Source: Paenibacillus sp. 1_12
Lineage (GTDB): Bacteria; Bacillota; Bacilli; Paenibacillales; NBRC-103111
Reading direction: 5' to 3'
Length of the DNA: 64,000 nt
Assembly (NCBI RefSeq): GCF_900114475.1
Contig: NZ_FOTE01000005.1
Location: 186,001-250,000, forward strand
Positions 25,853-34,588 of this stretch are shown one piece after another. Under the pieces are notes generated by a model. That model searched no databases. It was given only the letters and a program-made list of their open reading frames with translations, and was not told where the DNA came from. Position 1 is the stretch's first letter, and every line of letters begins with the position of its first letter. Made by a program: the position numbers and the translations under genes.

Positions 25853-26923
25853 TCAACCCAATACAATCAAGTCTTTGCTTGAATGCGTTAATATGTGAAT
25901 ACCGGTCTCTGTGATGACAATATCGTCTTCGATGCGAACCCCGCCAAAGCCTGGCAAATAAATGCCTGGTTCGACCGTCACAGTCATACCTGGTGTTAAA
26001 ACCGTATCGCCCTGCACCGACAGCCGCGGCGCTTCATGAATTTCCATTCCTAAACCGTGACCCGTTCCGTGTCCGAAATAATCCCCGTAACCATACTGCT
26101 TGATTACATTTCTCGCAATCGCATCCGCTTCCTTACCCGTCATCCCCGGCCTGATCTTGCTCAATGTTTCCAGCTGCGCTTCAAGTACAATACTGTAAAT
26201 CTCCTTGTGCTTCTCTGTAGGCTGGCCAACAACTACAGTACGGGTAATGTCAGAGCAGTAGCTTTTGTAATATGCGCCGTAATCCAGCTTGACGAATTCG
26301 TTCGTCTGGATCACTCTGTCACTTGCTTTGCCATGCGGAAGAGCTGAACGTTCACCCGAAGCTACTATCGTCTCAAATGAGGTTGACGTAGCGCCATTCC
26401 TTCGCATGAATATTTCGATTTCAAGTGCAATGTCAATTTCTTTCGCGCCTGTCCGAATGAACGATAGAATATGATCAAAAGTACGGTCGGCCAAATCAGC
26501 GGCTTCCTGCATAACAGCAAGCTCCAATTCGTCCTTAATCATCCGCAGCTTTTCTACCAGTCCACTGGTTGCCTTAAGCTCGATCCCGCTAAGTGCTTCC
26601 GAGGTGCTAAGAAATGTTCCATAGGTCATATCATCCTGTTCAAAGCCTACCTTCGCAATACCCGACTTCAAGAGCAGGTCCTTAACGGTAGCCATTGCTT
26701 TGGGGGCGTGCTCAACCACTTCATAACCGATAGCCTGCTTAGGAGCTTGTGTCATATAACGGAAATCCGTCAGCAGATAAGCTTTCGACTCCGTAATCAG
26801 CACGTAACCTGAGGACCCGGTGAACCCTGTCATATATTGACGATTAGTCGCATTCGTAATCAGAATAGCCTGAAGCCCTTGCTCCTGAAGATCAAAACGC
26901 AATTTATCCAAACGTCCTTGCAT
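25853..26923 (-). CDS. papQ: Xaa-Pro aminopeptidase (M24 family)
   Basis: Cytoplasmic metallopeptidase that removes an N-terminal residue before proline. 356 residues. An N-terminal creatinase-like domain runs to about 125, followed by the pita-bread fold. Metal ligands sit in KLDYGAYYKSYCSDITRTV (two Asp), YFGHGTGHGLGMEIHEAP (His), TVEPGIYLPG (Glu) and GVRIEDDIVI (Glu). It corresponds to YqhT/PapB by gene order. AGGAGGG precedes the ATG, just after a hairpin repeat shared with metG. Confidence 0.92.
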   Translation of the reverse strand: MQGRLDKLRFDLQEQGLQAILITNATNRQYMTGFTGSSGYVLITESKAYLLTDFRYMTQAPKQAIGYEVVEHAPKAMATVKDLLLKSGIAKVGFEQDDMTYGTFLSTSEALSGIELKATSGLVEKLRMIKDELELAVMQEAADLADRTFDHILSFIRTGAKEIDIALEIEIFMRRNGATSTSFETIVASGERSALPHGKASDRVIQTNEFVKLDYGAYYKSYCSDITRTVVVGQPTEKHKEIYSIVLEAQLETLSKIRPGMTGKEADAIARNVIKQYGYGDYFGHGTGHGLGMEIHEAPRLSVQGDTVLTPGMTVTVEPGIYLPGFGGVRIEDDIVITETGIHILTHSSKDLIVLG

Positions 26924-26940
26924 GTGGTTTCCCTCCTAAA

Positions 26941-27040
26941 GAGTTTTCCGTAGGAAAACTGACTTCGTAAGCATAAGCTCGACTTTCTGTAAGAAAGTCT
27001 TCTTCGTAAGCATCACCAGAGTTTTCCGCAAGGAAACCCT
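26941..27040. repeat. 40-bp tandem hairpin repeats before papQ
   Basis: Two full 40-bp units (26941-26980, 26981-27020) and a half unit (27021-27040). Each starts with a short hairpin (AGTTTTCCGTAGGAAAACT, GACTTTCTGTAAGAAAGTC, GTTTTCCGCAAGGAAAC) and the two full ones continue with CTTCGTAAGCAT. In the papQ mRNA the last hairpin lies directly before the AGGAGGG ribosome binding site. A single similar unit precedes metG at 39790-39807. Confidence 0.75.
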
Positions 27041-27491
27041 AATTCACAGCATTTACCTCATCCAGGTGCTTAACTAACGCACGTAGACCAAGCTCGTAAC
27101 CATCTGCTCCAAGACCAGCGATTTGACCGAGTGCAACAGGAGCAATAACCGAAACATGGCGAAATGGCTCTCTTTTATGGATATTGGAAATATGTACTTC
27201 AATGGTTGGAAGCTGAACTGCGCTTATTGCATCACGAATGGCATAGCTATAATGGGTAAACGCTCCGGGATTCATAATAATTCCCTGCTGTTTGCCAAAA
27301 GCCTCATGGATTTTATCGATCAAAGCGCCCTCATGGTTGGATTGAAAGCATTCTAGCTCGACATCCAGCTCCACAGCGAGCTTTCGAAGATTATCCTCAA
27401 TCGCTTGCAGCGACAATGAACCATATATGCCTGGCTCTCGAACACCCAGCATATTCAAATTAGGGCCATTTAATACCAAAATTTGTTTCAA
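27039..27491 (-). CDS. aroQ: Type II 3-dehydroquinate dehydratase
   Basis: Third step of the shikimate pathway, converting 3-dehydroquinate to 3-dehydroshikimate. 150 residues, standard for the dodecameric type II enzyme. Signatures are [20 protein letters not shown], the catalytic Tyr loop; [28 protein letters not shown]; and [13 protein letters not shown] with the catalytic His. First gene of the aroQ-papQ-efp group, equivalent to yqhS. Confidence 0.95.
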   Translation of the reverse strand: MKQILVLNGPNLNMLGVREPGIYGSLSLQAIEDNLRKLAVELDVELECFQSNHEGALIDKIHEAFGKQQGIIMNPGAFTHYSYAIRDAISAVQLPTIEVHISNIHKREPFRHVSVIAPVALGQIAGLGADGYELGLRALVKHLDEVNAVN

Positions 27492-27608
27492 AGCAGACCC
27501 TCCATAACCAACAAAAGTTGACGAAAATTCGCGTACCTCTTATTTTACCATAAGTTTCTTCAATTTGAGAACTGTTTTTTCGTGATTTTCTTGTTTACAG
27601 CGATTCGC

Positions 27609-28121
27609 TCATTCTGGCTGCGGGTTGGATTTGCCATTTTTGAATGGTTCACGTATCCGTTCATCATTAAATTCAAAAGCAATACTGTACCCAATAAATA
27701 AGCCCCAAAGTATAAATAAACAAAATTCGGTCAGTATCGTTTTTAAATCAAGGTAAGCAATCCAATTCATCATTCCTGTAACCGGACCAATTAACAAAAA
27801 AATTAGGCCCCACCATACAGCGCCATACCCAAGTCCTGCCCATGGTCCAGCTGATTTGGCCAAAAGCAAGGCATACAGCAGCGAAGCCGCAATAGAAAAT
27901 ATGATAAAAACACCCCACCCAAGCAAGTAGCCCTGCCAAGTCACCAGAAAACTGCTTTTAAAAAAAGGCTCAACCAGAAAACCCGGGGTTAAGTTGCTGA
28001 AGTGAAACAGACTTTCAAGCATTTTGACTGCCCCCCAAATTAATCCAGCATAAAAACCGATATACATTGAAAAAAACCATTTATTAGAACCACGAGCGGC
28101 TTCTTGTTCATTCTTCATCAT
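27609..28121 (-). CDS. yqhR: YqhR family membrane protein
   Basis: 170-residue membrane protein with four hydrophobic segments, recognised as YqhR by sequence type and by position between yqhQ and aroQ as in B. subtilis. The function is unknown. The N-terminus NKWFFSMYIGFYAGLIWGA is the most family-like part. Divergent from yqhQ, with a shared 157-base promoter region. Confidence 0.8.
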   Translation of the reverse strand: MMKNEQEAARGSNKWFFSMYIGFYAGLIWGAVKMLESLFHFSNLTPGFLVEPFFKSSFLVTWQGYLLGWGVFIIFSIAASLLYALLLAKSAGPWAGLGYGAVWWGLIFLLIGPVTGMMNWIAYLDLKTILTEFCLFILWGLFIGYSIAFEFNDERIREPFKNGKSNPQPE

Positions 28122-28278
28122 GTTCCTCCATTTCCTGCAAAGGTTAGTCTATCCATTGGGCTGGTAAAGTTAGTATACGCATTTTTTTGTTAACTAATCG
28201 ATAGTAGCTTTCTCCGTTTGAATCCGATACAATAATATAGAAACCTCATTCATCATTTACAAAAGAAGGTGCAGAACG

Positions 28279-29220
28279 TTGTCGCAAAAAGAACAACCAA
28301 GTGGAATTTACGGAGGTCAAGCCGTAATCGAAGGAGTTATGTTTGCAGGTCGAACTGTACACGTTACGGCGGTACGCCGAAAAGATAATTCCATTCAATA
28401 TTTAGAAGTTCCAAAGAAAGAAATCGGTTGGGTTCAAGCCTTAAAAAAGATTCCTTTTATTCGTGGGATCGTAGGGATCGTGGAAGCAAGCGCTAAAGGC
28501 GCACAGCATTTGAATTTTTCAGCTGAATCATTTGCCGAAGGCGAAGAGGACCCTCAGGAAGCGAAGAAAGAAAAGAAAGAATCGATGGCTGGTCGCATCT
28601 CCATGATTTTGGGAGTTGCCTTGGTCGGAGTACTGTCCTTTGTATTTGGTAAATTCGTCTTCACACTCGTTCCTCCTATTATTGAGCAGCTGCTGTTTGC
28701 TCATGTATTTCAAAACCAGATCGGGCATAATTTAATTGAGGGCTTGATCAAAATCATTTTGCTGGTAGCCTACATTTACTTTATCTCCTTAACACCGATG
28801 ATCAAACGTCTTTTTCAGTATCATGGTGCCGAACATAAGGTGATAAGCGCTTATGAGGCTGGTATGGAACTAACTGTGGCTAATGTTCAAAAGTTCAGTA
28901 CACTGCATTACCGCTGCGGCAGCAGCTTTATCGTGTTTACTGTACTCGTAGGTGTTATCATTTATTCATTCTTTACTTACGACTCGTTTATTGAGCGCAT
29001 TATACAGCGGATTGTGCTTTTACCTGTTGTTATTGGTGTTTCTTATGAGGTACTTCGATTCACCAACAGCTTGCGTGAAGTACCTGTCCTTAGATATCTG
29101 GGTTATCCAGGATTGTGGCTCCAAATGCTCACAACCAAACAGCCGGACAATTCGCAGGTAGAAGTGTCCATCGCCTCTTTTAACCGGATGAGAGAAATCG
29201 ATCAACAATCAAAAGGGTAA
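28279..29220 (+). CDS. yqhQ: YqhQ (DUF1385) membrane protein
   Basis: 313-residue polytopic membrane protein of the DUF1385 family. It begins with the conserved GGQAVIEGVMFAG segment. The central FQYHGAEHKVISAYEAG and LHYRCGSSFIVF motifs are hallmarks, with His/Glu/Cys residues that look metal-binding. The family function is unknown. The likely start is TTG, with AGAAGGTG upstream. Position and neighbours match the B. subtilis yqh region. Confidence 0.88.
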   Translation: MSQKEQPSGIYGGQAVIEGVMFAGRTVHVTAVRRKDNSIQYLEVPKKEIGWVQALKKIPFIRGIVGIVEASAKGAQHLNFSAESFAEGEEDPQEAKKEKKESMAGRISMILGVALVGVLSFVFGKFVFTLVPPIIEQLLFAHVFQNQIGHNLIEGLIKIILLVAYIYFISLTPMIKRLFQYHGAEHKVISAYEAGMELTVANVQKFSTLHYRCGSSFIVFTVLVGVIIYSFFTYDSFIERIIQRIVLLPVVIGVSYEVLRFTNSLREVPVLRYLGYPGLWLQMLTTKQPDNSQVEVSIASFNRMREIDQQSKG

Positions 29221-29306
29221 GCTCACCAATAGTTTCGTAAGACCACTCAGCAGATGTTTATGATGTAAGTTTTGCCAAACTTACTAAACTCTAAGGAGGA
29301 AACGCA

Positions 29307-29576
29307 ATGAAATCTGGCCGTTATTCCGTTGCTACTTACATCATTCTGGGATTAGCTTTGATAGGTGTTGCCTCGATGGCATCTCAGCTTATCATCCCAA
29401 TTGTCGTGTTCGGCGTCATTTTCCTGTTACTGAAGTACCCTCCCAACAAATGGGGTAAAAGTAAAACTACCACACCGCGTTTTGGGAAAGGTAAAGAAAG
29501 GCGTACACGTGATGCGACTTTTCGTGTGATCAATGGAAATAAGGGAAGCTCGGATGAGCCTCCCAAATATCATTAA
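29307..29576 (+). CDS. Small membrane protein in the yqhP position
   Basis: 89 residues. Two hydrophobic segments (about 8-28 and 29-42) are followed by a basic, Lys/Arg/Ser-rich tail that probably lies in the cytoplasm. No family recognised. It occupies the place of yqhP between yqhQ and yqhO, but the sequence gives no firm link. AAGGAGG is seven bases before the ATG, and a good terminator follows at 29578-29600. Confidence 0.7.
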   Translation: MKSGRYSVATYIILGLALIGVASMASQLIIPIVVFGVIFLLLKYPPNKWGKSKTTTPRFGKGKERRTRDATFRVINGNKGSSDEPPKYH

Positions 29577-29577
29577 G

Positions 29578-29600
29578 CGGCGAGCTTCTCGCCGTTTTTT
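29578..29600 (+). terminator. Terminator after the yqhP-position gene
   Basis: CGGCGAG (29578-29584) and CTCGCCG (29588-29594) form a 7-bp stem with a three-base loop followed by TTTTTT. Confidence 0.85.
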
Positions 29601-29625
29601 ATTTTGCTATATGCGTCATTCATTG

Positions 29626-30609
29626 TTAAATGATAATCGCTTTATTGTTGCGAAGTACATGCTCTACATAATCTTGCTTGTAATCATTTAGCCTCCATTT
29701 GTCAAAAAACCGCTCTCCAGCTTGCTTCCCTGACTCATATAATAGCCTGCTCGTTTCCAGGGGAATATCAAATTGTGTGATACTTACCCCAAGCGTTGGG
29801 ATTTTGATCGTCCGAAAACGATTGACCTCCTCAATATAACGCTCGTCATGTGCATCCATCATCGTTGAAAATAGCGCCTTAAACATCGTTAATGGACCAT
29901 AAATCGTGTTGGGCTTGCTTGAGCCTCTGCCAACTAGCTGAAAGCCTACTGTCGGAATCATTGAATCTAAAGCAGGGACATCATCATGATCGAATATCCA
30001 AAGCGGAAAATTACTTAAAAGTCCTCCGTCAACGACATAAACAAACTGCTCAGCAAAAGTCTCATTAGGCATACGCTTGTCAGCCGATTTGCGTATGATC
30101 ACAGGATCAAAAAAGTATGGAATACTTGTGCTCATTCTGACCGCTTTGGAAATGGCAAGCTGCTGCGGATCAATCCCATATTGTGCAATATCATCTGGAA
30201 GCACCAGAAGCTTGCGCTGTGAAATATCGGATGCAATGATTCGCAGCTGGTTTTTTTTCAAATCACCGAAGTTGCGAATCCCTTTGGCCAATAACAGCTT
30301 ATGCATCCAGTTTTCCAAAGCTTCTCCTGAATACAATCCCTTTTTCAACAAGAGACGAACGGCCGGACCGAACACTTTGGCATCAAACAGCTTGGAACGC
30401 TGCAGGAAGGCTTTGAATGGCGTCGCTTCAATAATGGCTTTCATTTCCTCTGCCTGGTATCCAGATGCCACTAGAGCGGCTATGATAGCCCCTGACGAAG
30501 TACCTGCTAACTGATGAAACTCAATACCTCTGCTTTCCGCTGCTGAAACGGCGCCAGCCAATGCTATACCCTTGACTCCACCACCTTCAAAAACTGCATT
30601 GATTTTCAT
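29626..30609 (-). CDS. yqhO: Patatin-like phospholipase family protein
   Basis: Predicted serine lipid acyl hydrolase of 327 residues. The oxyanion loop is FEGGGVKGIALAGAV (about 8-22), the nucleophile Ser is in LAGTSSGAIIAAL, and the catalytic Asp is in VVDGGLLSNFPLWIFD. Placed beside mntR as in B. subtilis yqhO. Cytoplasmic, with no signal peptide. The substrate is unknown. Confidence 0.87.
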   Translation of the reverse strand: MKINAVFEGGGVKGIALAGAVSAAESRGIEFHQLAGTSSGAIIAALVASGYQAEEMKAIIEATPFKAFLQRSKLFDAKVFGPAVRLLLKKGLYSGEALENWMHKLLLAKGIRNFGDLKKNQLRIIASDISQRKLLVLPDDIAQYGIDPQQLAISKAVRMSTSIPYFFDPVIIRKSADKRMPNETFAEQFVYVVDGGLLSNFPLWIFDHDDVPALDSMIPTVGFQLVGRGSSKPNTIYGPLTMFKALFSTMMDAHDERYIEEVNRFRTIKIPTLGVSITQFDIPLETSRLLYESGKQAGERFFDKWRLNDYKQDYVEHVLRNNKAIII

Positions 30610-30704
30610 GGAACTTCATTCCCCCCTCCCAAACCCTCCCCATAGGGAGGGCCCCAAAGGGCTATGCCCTCTGGACTCCCTTGGATCGTAGGCATAATGC
30701 TCGG

Positions 30705-30917
30705 TTCTCGGGCCGCTTTCATCCCTTCGGGACACGCTTGACTGGCTTCTCTTGCTACTGGCTGGACGTTACTGTTGTGTTCTCGAATCGCTTTCGTCCC
30801 TTCTGGACACGCTTGATTGGCTGCTCTTCTGCTGGCTGGTCGTTACTGTTGTGATCTCCGGCCGCAGCCTTTTCTGTCCCTGCGGGATTCGAACGGCTGC
30901 TGATTGTATTGCTGGAG
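30705..30917. repeat. 75-bp imperfect tandem repeats, intergenic
   Basis: Unit 1 (30705-30779) and unit 2 (30780-30853) are close copies that begin TTCTCG and end GTTACTGTTGTG, with GGACACGCTTGA-TGGCT inside. A third diverged unit runs to about 30917. Open frames across this stretch have no ribosome binding site and mirror the repeat. It belongs to a 679-base gap between yqhO and mntR that also holds hairpins at 31010-31071 and the fold-back at 31101-31283. Confidence 0.7.
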
Positions 30918-31009
30918 GACCAGGAAATATCAACCTCCTCACTTTTTGTAGATACCCGTTTGGCTAAAGCAAACTTAGTAGCAAAAAGTAAGTATATGCT
31001 TTGAGATCT

Positions 31010-31074
31010 GCATTCTTGCGTTTTTCTTACGCAAGAATGCAAAAAAGCATCCGAAATGAACGGATGCTTTTTTG
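31010..31074. terminator. Two adjacent hairpins, the second terminator-like
   Basis: GCATTCTTGCG (31010-31020) pairs with CGCAAGAATGC (31030-31040). Next, AAAAGCATCCG (31043-31053) pairs with CGGATGCTTTT (31061-31071), with A and T runs on either side. The second looks like a bidirectional terminator and may end the mntR transcript. Confidence 0.6.
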
Positions 31075-31100
31075 CATGTTTTTCTTCCTTCTAACAAATA

Positions 31101-31283
31101 GAAGTGCAGTGAGTTATAAGCGAAGTGACCGTGGTGTTCTGTAGAAGCGGAGCGCTCGCCTTTGTTCATGGAATTCTACCTATATAGATTTGATACAATC
31201 AAGAAATCCATGAACAACAGCGATCGTAAGAATACTGCGGACGCGCAGCGGTAATTCTCACTGTAATAAGCTCACTGCACTTC
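31101..31283. repeat. Second fold-back element, imperfect inverted repeat
   Basis: Termini GAAGTGCAGTGAG (31101-31113) and CTCACTGCACTTC (31271-31283) are perfect complements. So are TTGTTCATGGA (31162-31172) and TCCATGAACAA (31207-31217) nearer the centre. Sequence between is only partly complementary. No gene inside. It lies right after the mntR stop and differs in sequence from the element at 22312-22513. Confidence 0.65.
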
Positions 31284-31288
31284 TTTTC

Positions 31289-31711
31289 TCAAGTCTCGTC
31301 CATTTCTTTCTTAAGCTTCATCAGATCTTCGCTGCGTTTGGGGTCACGATGAAAATACTCGATTAATGTTTCGATGCAAGTAATCGAATCCCAGCTGAGA
31401 TGATGCTCAATCCCTTCAACATCTTTATAGATCGTATCCTCGGATACGCCAATTAGCGTCAAAAATTGTTCTAACAGATCATGACGGGCTACCAATCGTT
31501 TACCCATTTTTTGTCCTTTGGGTGTCAAAATCAGTCCACGGTATTTTTCATATACCAAATAATTGTCTTTATCCAGCTTTTGTATCATTTTGGTGACAGA
31601 CGAAGGATGAACCTCTAGACCCTCAGCAATATCAGATACGCGGGCATAACCTTTTTCATCAATTAATTTATAAATACGCTCCAGATAATCTTCCATACTC
31701 GGTGTAGCCAT
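31289..31711 (-). CDS. mntR: Manganese-responsive transcription regulator
   Basis: DtxR-family repressor of manganese uptake genes. 140 residues, like B. subtilis MntR. The winged helix ([20 protein letters not shown]) is followed by the dimerisation helices. Metal ligands match: Asp8 and Glu11 in [10 protein letters not shown], the His in [10 protein letters not shown], and Glu/His in [10 protein letters not shown]. No SH3 domain, as expected for MntR. Its likely target mntH lies in this window at 47650-49017. Confidence 0.92.
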   Translation of the reverse strand: MATPSMEDYLERIYKLIDEKGYARVSDIAEGLEVHPSSVTKMIQKLDKDNYLVYEKYRGLILTPKGQKMGKRLVARHDLLEQFLTLIGVSEDTIYKDVEGIEHHLSWDSITCIETLIEYFHRDPKRSEDLMKLKKEMDET

Positions 31712-31948
31712 TTTCGTTCCTCCCGTACATCATCAATGACCCAGCTTGTTTCAAAAAGCAAATCCACTTTTACAGAATGAACTTCAGCTATAAGAAGCAC
31801 ACTAAGGTCATCATAAGCGCTTTTTACTATAACATAGCCCGATAACCTAAGCAAGCAGGGCCATTTATTCCGCTCTTTATTTTTCAGAAAAATCGGAAAA
31901 TAGGTTGATCTTTCATCTTATTCATTATAAATTTTCAGGAGGTACACC

Positions 31949-33010
31949 ATGTCAACCGAGCTGTTAACACCAACTCTACGTCAAACCAAGGTATTCGTTC
32001 CCGAGCTCGTATATTTTGAACCCGATGCACTGAACTACCCCAAAGGGCAACGGATCCTAGAATGGGCCAAGCAGCAAGGTCTGCCTATTCACATGACTAC
32101 CTCTCACAATAGGATCACGAACTTGCCTGGGGACAGTGAGCTGGAGAAGTATAAGATCGCCAAAAGAACACTTGTAGTCGGGATACGTAAGACATTAAAG
32201 TTCGAACAATCCAAGCCTTCCGCCGAATACGCAATTCCGATTGCAACTGGCTGTATGGCCCACTGCCATTATTGTTATCTACAGACAACCCTTGGTGCTA
32301 AGCCCTATATTCGTATTTACGTGAACACAGACGATATTTTGAAAGCGGCCAAAGCTTATATCGAAGAACGTGCACCAGAAATTACCCGTTTTGAGGCGGC
32401 TTGTACGTCTGATCCCGTGGGACTGGAGCATATTGGAGGCTCTTTGAAAGAGCTGATCGAATTTATGGCTAACGAACCGCTAGGCAGACTTCGCTTTGTT
32501 ACGAAGTTTCATCATGTAGAGCCGCTGCTCGATGCAAACCACAATAAGCATACCCGATTTCGTTTTAGTGTCAACGCTAGTTATGTAATCAAAAATTTTG
32601 AGCCTGGAACCTCCAGCTTTGCGGAACGGATCACTGCAGCAGGTAAGGTCGCCAAAGCCGGTTATCCGCTTGGTTTTATTATAGCACCCATTATTTGGCA
32701 TGAGGGCTGGGAGGATGGATATAAAGAGCTGCTGGAAAAATTAAAAGAGGCGCTTCCCGCAGAAGCGACCTCCGATTTGACCTTTGAGCTGATCCAGCAT
32801 CGATTTACGAAAACAGCCAAAAGAGTTATTGAACAGCGTTATCCCAAAACCAAGCTTGAGCTTGATGAAACCAAACGTAAATATAAATGGGGACGTTATG
32901 GACAAGGGAAATATGTGTATCCTGACGAACAGGCCAATGCTTTACGTGAATTCATCACTGAACAAATATTTGATAAATTCCCGAATGCCAACATTGATTA
33001 TTTCACTTAA
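31949..33010 (+). CDS. splB: Spore photoproduct lyase
   Basis: Radical-SAM enzyme that reverses the 5-thyminyl-5,6-dihydrothymine photoproduct in germinating spores. 353 residues. The cluster motif is CMAHCHYCYL (C-x3-C-x2-C), at about residues 92-101. The substrate-pocket segment FRFSVNASYVIKNFEPGTS and the C-terminal RRYKWGRYG-like stretch are typical. AGGAGG precedes the ATG. Supports an endospore-forming host. Its end overlaps the convergent ccdA stop by four bases. Confidence 0.95.
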   Translation: MSTELLTPTLRQTKVFVPELVYFEPDALNYPKGQRILEWAKQQGLPIHMTTSHNRITNLPGDSELEKYKIAKRTLVVGIRKTLKFEQSKPSAEYAIPIATGCMAHCHYCYLQTTLGAKPYIRIYVNTDDILKAAKAYIEERAPEITRFEAACTSDPVGLEHIGGSLKELIEFMANEPLGRLRFVTKFHHVEPLLDANHNKHTRFRFSVNASYVIKNFEPGTSSFAERITAAGKVAKAGYPLGFIIAPIIWHEGWEDGYKELLEKLKEALPAEATSDLTFELIQHRFTKTAKRVIEQRYPKTKLELDETKRKYKWGRYGQGKYVYPDEQANALREFITEQIFDKFPNANIDYFT

Positions 33011-33714
33011 AATTTAAGCCAGTCGGGGGTTATTTGATTGAGCCAGATGGTGATTCGTGTCATTTGATCGGTGTAGAGCAGGATCGCCATCACGACCATC
33101 AACCCTCCGCCTATTTTCATAATGATCGAAGAATAACGCAAGATCCACTTGGTCGTTCCAATGAAAAATGATAGTACGAGAAAAGGAATGGCAAAACCCA
33201 GGGAATACGCAGTAATAAGCGGAAGCCAGGAATCCGGATTTGTAGCAGCAAGCGCCAGAATCGCAGACAAAATCGGTCCGATACATGGCGACCAGCCGGC
33301 AGCAAAGCCGATACCAATCAGCACTGAGCCCAAATATCCCGCAGGCTTCAGCTTCCACTGCAGCTTGCGTTCCTTCATTAACCATTGAGGTTGGAAAATA
33401 CCCAGTAGGAATAGTCCCATCAATAGTATCATCAGTGCCGCAATTTGACGCAGCAATCCTTTATAATCGGCAAAAAAATTGGAGACCAGCCCAGCTCCCC
33501 AGCCTAAGCTATAGAAAATAATTGAGAACCCTAGAATGAAGCATAACGTATGTAGTATCGTTTGTTTTCGTACACCGGAAGAATTTGCGTTCTTCAACTC
33601 ACTAACAGATATACCTGTTATATACGATAAGTAGGATGGATACAGCGGCAGGCAGCAAGGCGAAATAAATGATGCCAACCCTGCCCATAATGCAATCCAT
33701 AAATTAACCTCCAA
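33007..33714 (-). CDS. ccdA: Cytochrome c biogenesis protein CcdA
   Basis: Membrane thiol-disulfide transporter that passes electrons from cytoplasmic thioredoxin to the outside for cytochrome c maturation and spore proteins. 235 residues with six membrane helices. The two redox Cys are in FISPCCLPLYPSY (helix 1; an extra neighbouring Cys replaces the usual Val) and AAGWSPCIGPILS (helix 4). No partner resA-type gene is adjacent. Lies tail to tail with splB. Confidence 0.9.
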   Translation of the reverse strand: MEVNLWIALWAGLASFISPCCLPLYPSYLSYITGISVSELKNANSSGVRKQTILHTLCFILGFSIIFYSLGWGAGLVSNFFADYKGLLRQIAALMILLMGLFLLGIFQPQWLMKERKLQWKLKPAGYLGSVLIGIGFAAGWSPCIGPILSAILALAATNPDSWLPLITAYSLGFAIPFLVLSFFIGTTKWILRYSSIIMKIGGGLMVVMAILLYTDQMTRITIWLNQITPDWLKF

Positions 33715-33753
33715 GATGTAACCTCCTAAGAGCTTTCTGCTTTCGTCGTATGG

Positions 33754-34557
33754 TTATAAACGCAGACCTCTTTTAATAAATAAAATTATAATGAGCAGTG
33801 CAATCAGACACAATACGATTGTAGCCCCTGGTGCCAAATCCCACAATCCTGCCGACAGTAAACCACCGATAACGGCCAATTCCGAGAAGAGTATGGCCCA
33901 GAATATGGAATGACGAAAGCTTTTGGCAACAAGCAATGAACAGGCTACAGGTATCGTCAACAAGGAGGATACGAGCAGTGCACCTACTATTTTGATCGAG
34001 ACACTAATAACCAGCGCCGTCAGCATTGTAATCATAATATTGTAAAAACGCAAGGGCAATCCGCTGACCCCTGCAGCATCCTCATCAAAGAACATCAGGA
34101 ACAGTTCTTTATAGTTGAACGCAATCACGCCCACCACAAGAACCGTTACCCCGAATACAACCCATAGATCGGTCGCATCCAACGTATAAATACTGCCAAA
34201 AAAATAGCTCATGACATTCATATTGAAGCCTTTGCCCAGTGTGAACAGCAGCGTAGCTATGGCCACTCCGCCCGACATAATGATGGCTATCGACAGTTCC
34301 GCATATGTTTTGTAGGCCTTACGAAGACGCTCAATCGCGAATGAGGCCAGCAAGGCAAACACAAGTCCGACACCGATTGGATACACGTTAATGAGAAAGC
34401 CCAGAGCTACCCCTGCTATCGATACATGCGCGAGGGTATCCCCAATCATCGACAACCGCCGCAGCACCAGAAATATGCCCATCAGTGGCGCAGTCAGACC
34501 AATCAATAAGCCGCCTATAAGAGCACGTTGAAAAAAATATTCCGAAAATATATCCAC
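33754..34557 (-). CDS. znuB: Zinc ABC transporter permease
   Basis: Membrane subunit of the zinc importer (ABC-3 family). About 267 residues with eight or so hydrophobic segments. Typical is the N-terminal PLMGIFLVLRRLSMIGDTLAHVS region, written here by position 25-48. The GTG at 34557 is preferred because GGGAGAG lies eight bases before it. An ATG at 34614 would overlap znuC by 26 bases. Third gene of znuA-znuC-znuB. Confidence 0.88.
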   Translation of the reverse strand: MDIFSEYFFQRALIGGLLIGLTAPLMGIFLVLRRLSMIGDTLAHVSIAGVALGFLINVYPIGVGLVFALLASFAIERLRKAYKTYAELSIAIIMSGGVAIATLLFTLGKGFNMNVMSYFFGSIYTLDATDLWVVFGVTVLVVGVIAFNYKELFLMFFDEDAAGVSGLPLRFYNIMITMLTALVISVSIKIVGALLVSSLLTIPVACSLLVAKSFRHSIFWAILFSELAVIGGLLSAGLWDLAPGATIVLCLIALLIIILFIKRGLRL

Positions 34558-34588
34558 CCAAATTCTCTCCCAGCTTGGCGACGATCTG

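Noticed and set aside
26941-27040. Possible CRISPR array
   Set aside because: Only two and a half units, with no distinct spacers and no cas genes nearby. The units are hairpin repeats before a start codon.
30752-31042. Open frames on both strands across the 75-bp repeats
   Set aside because: They follow the tandem repeat, lack start signals and read as low-complexity sequence.
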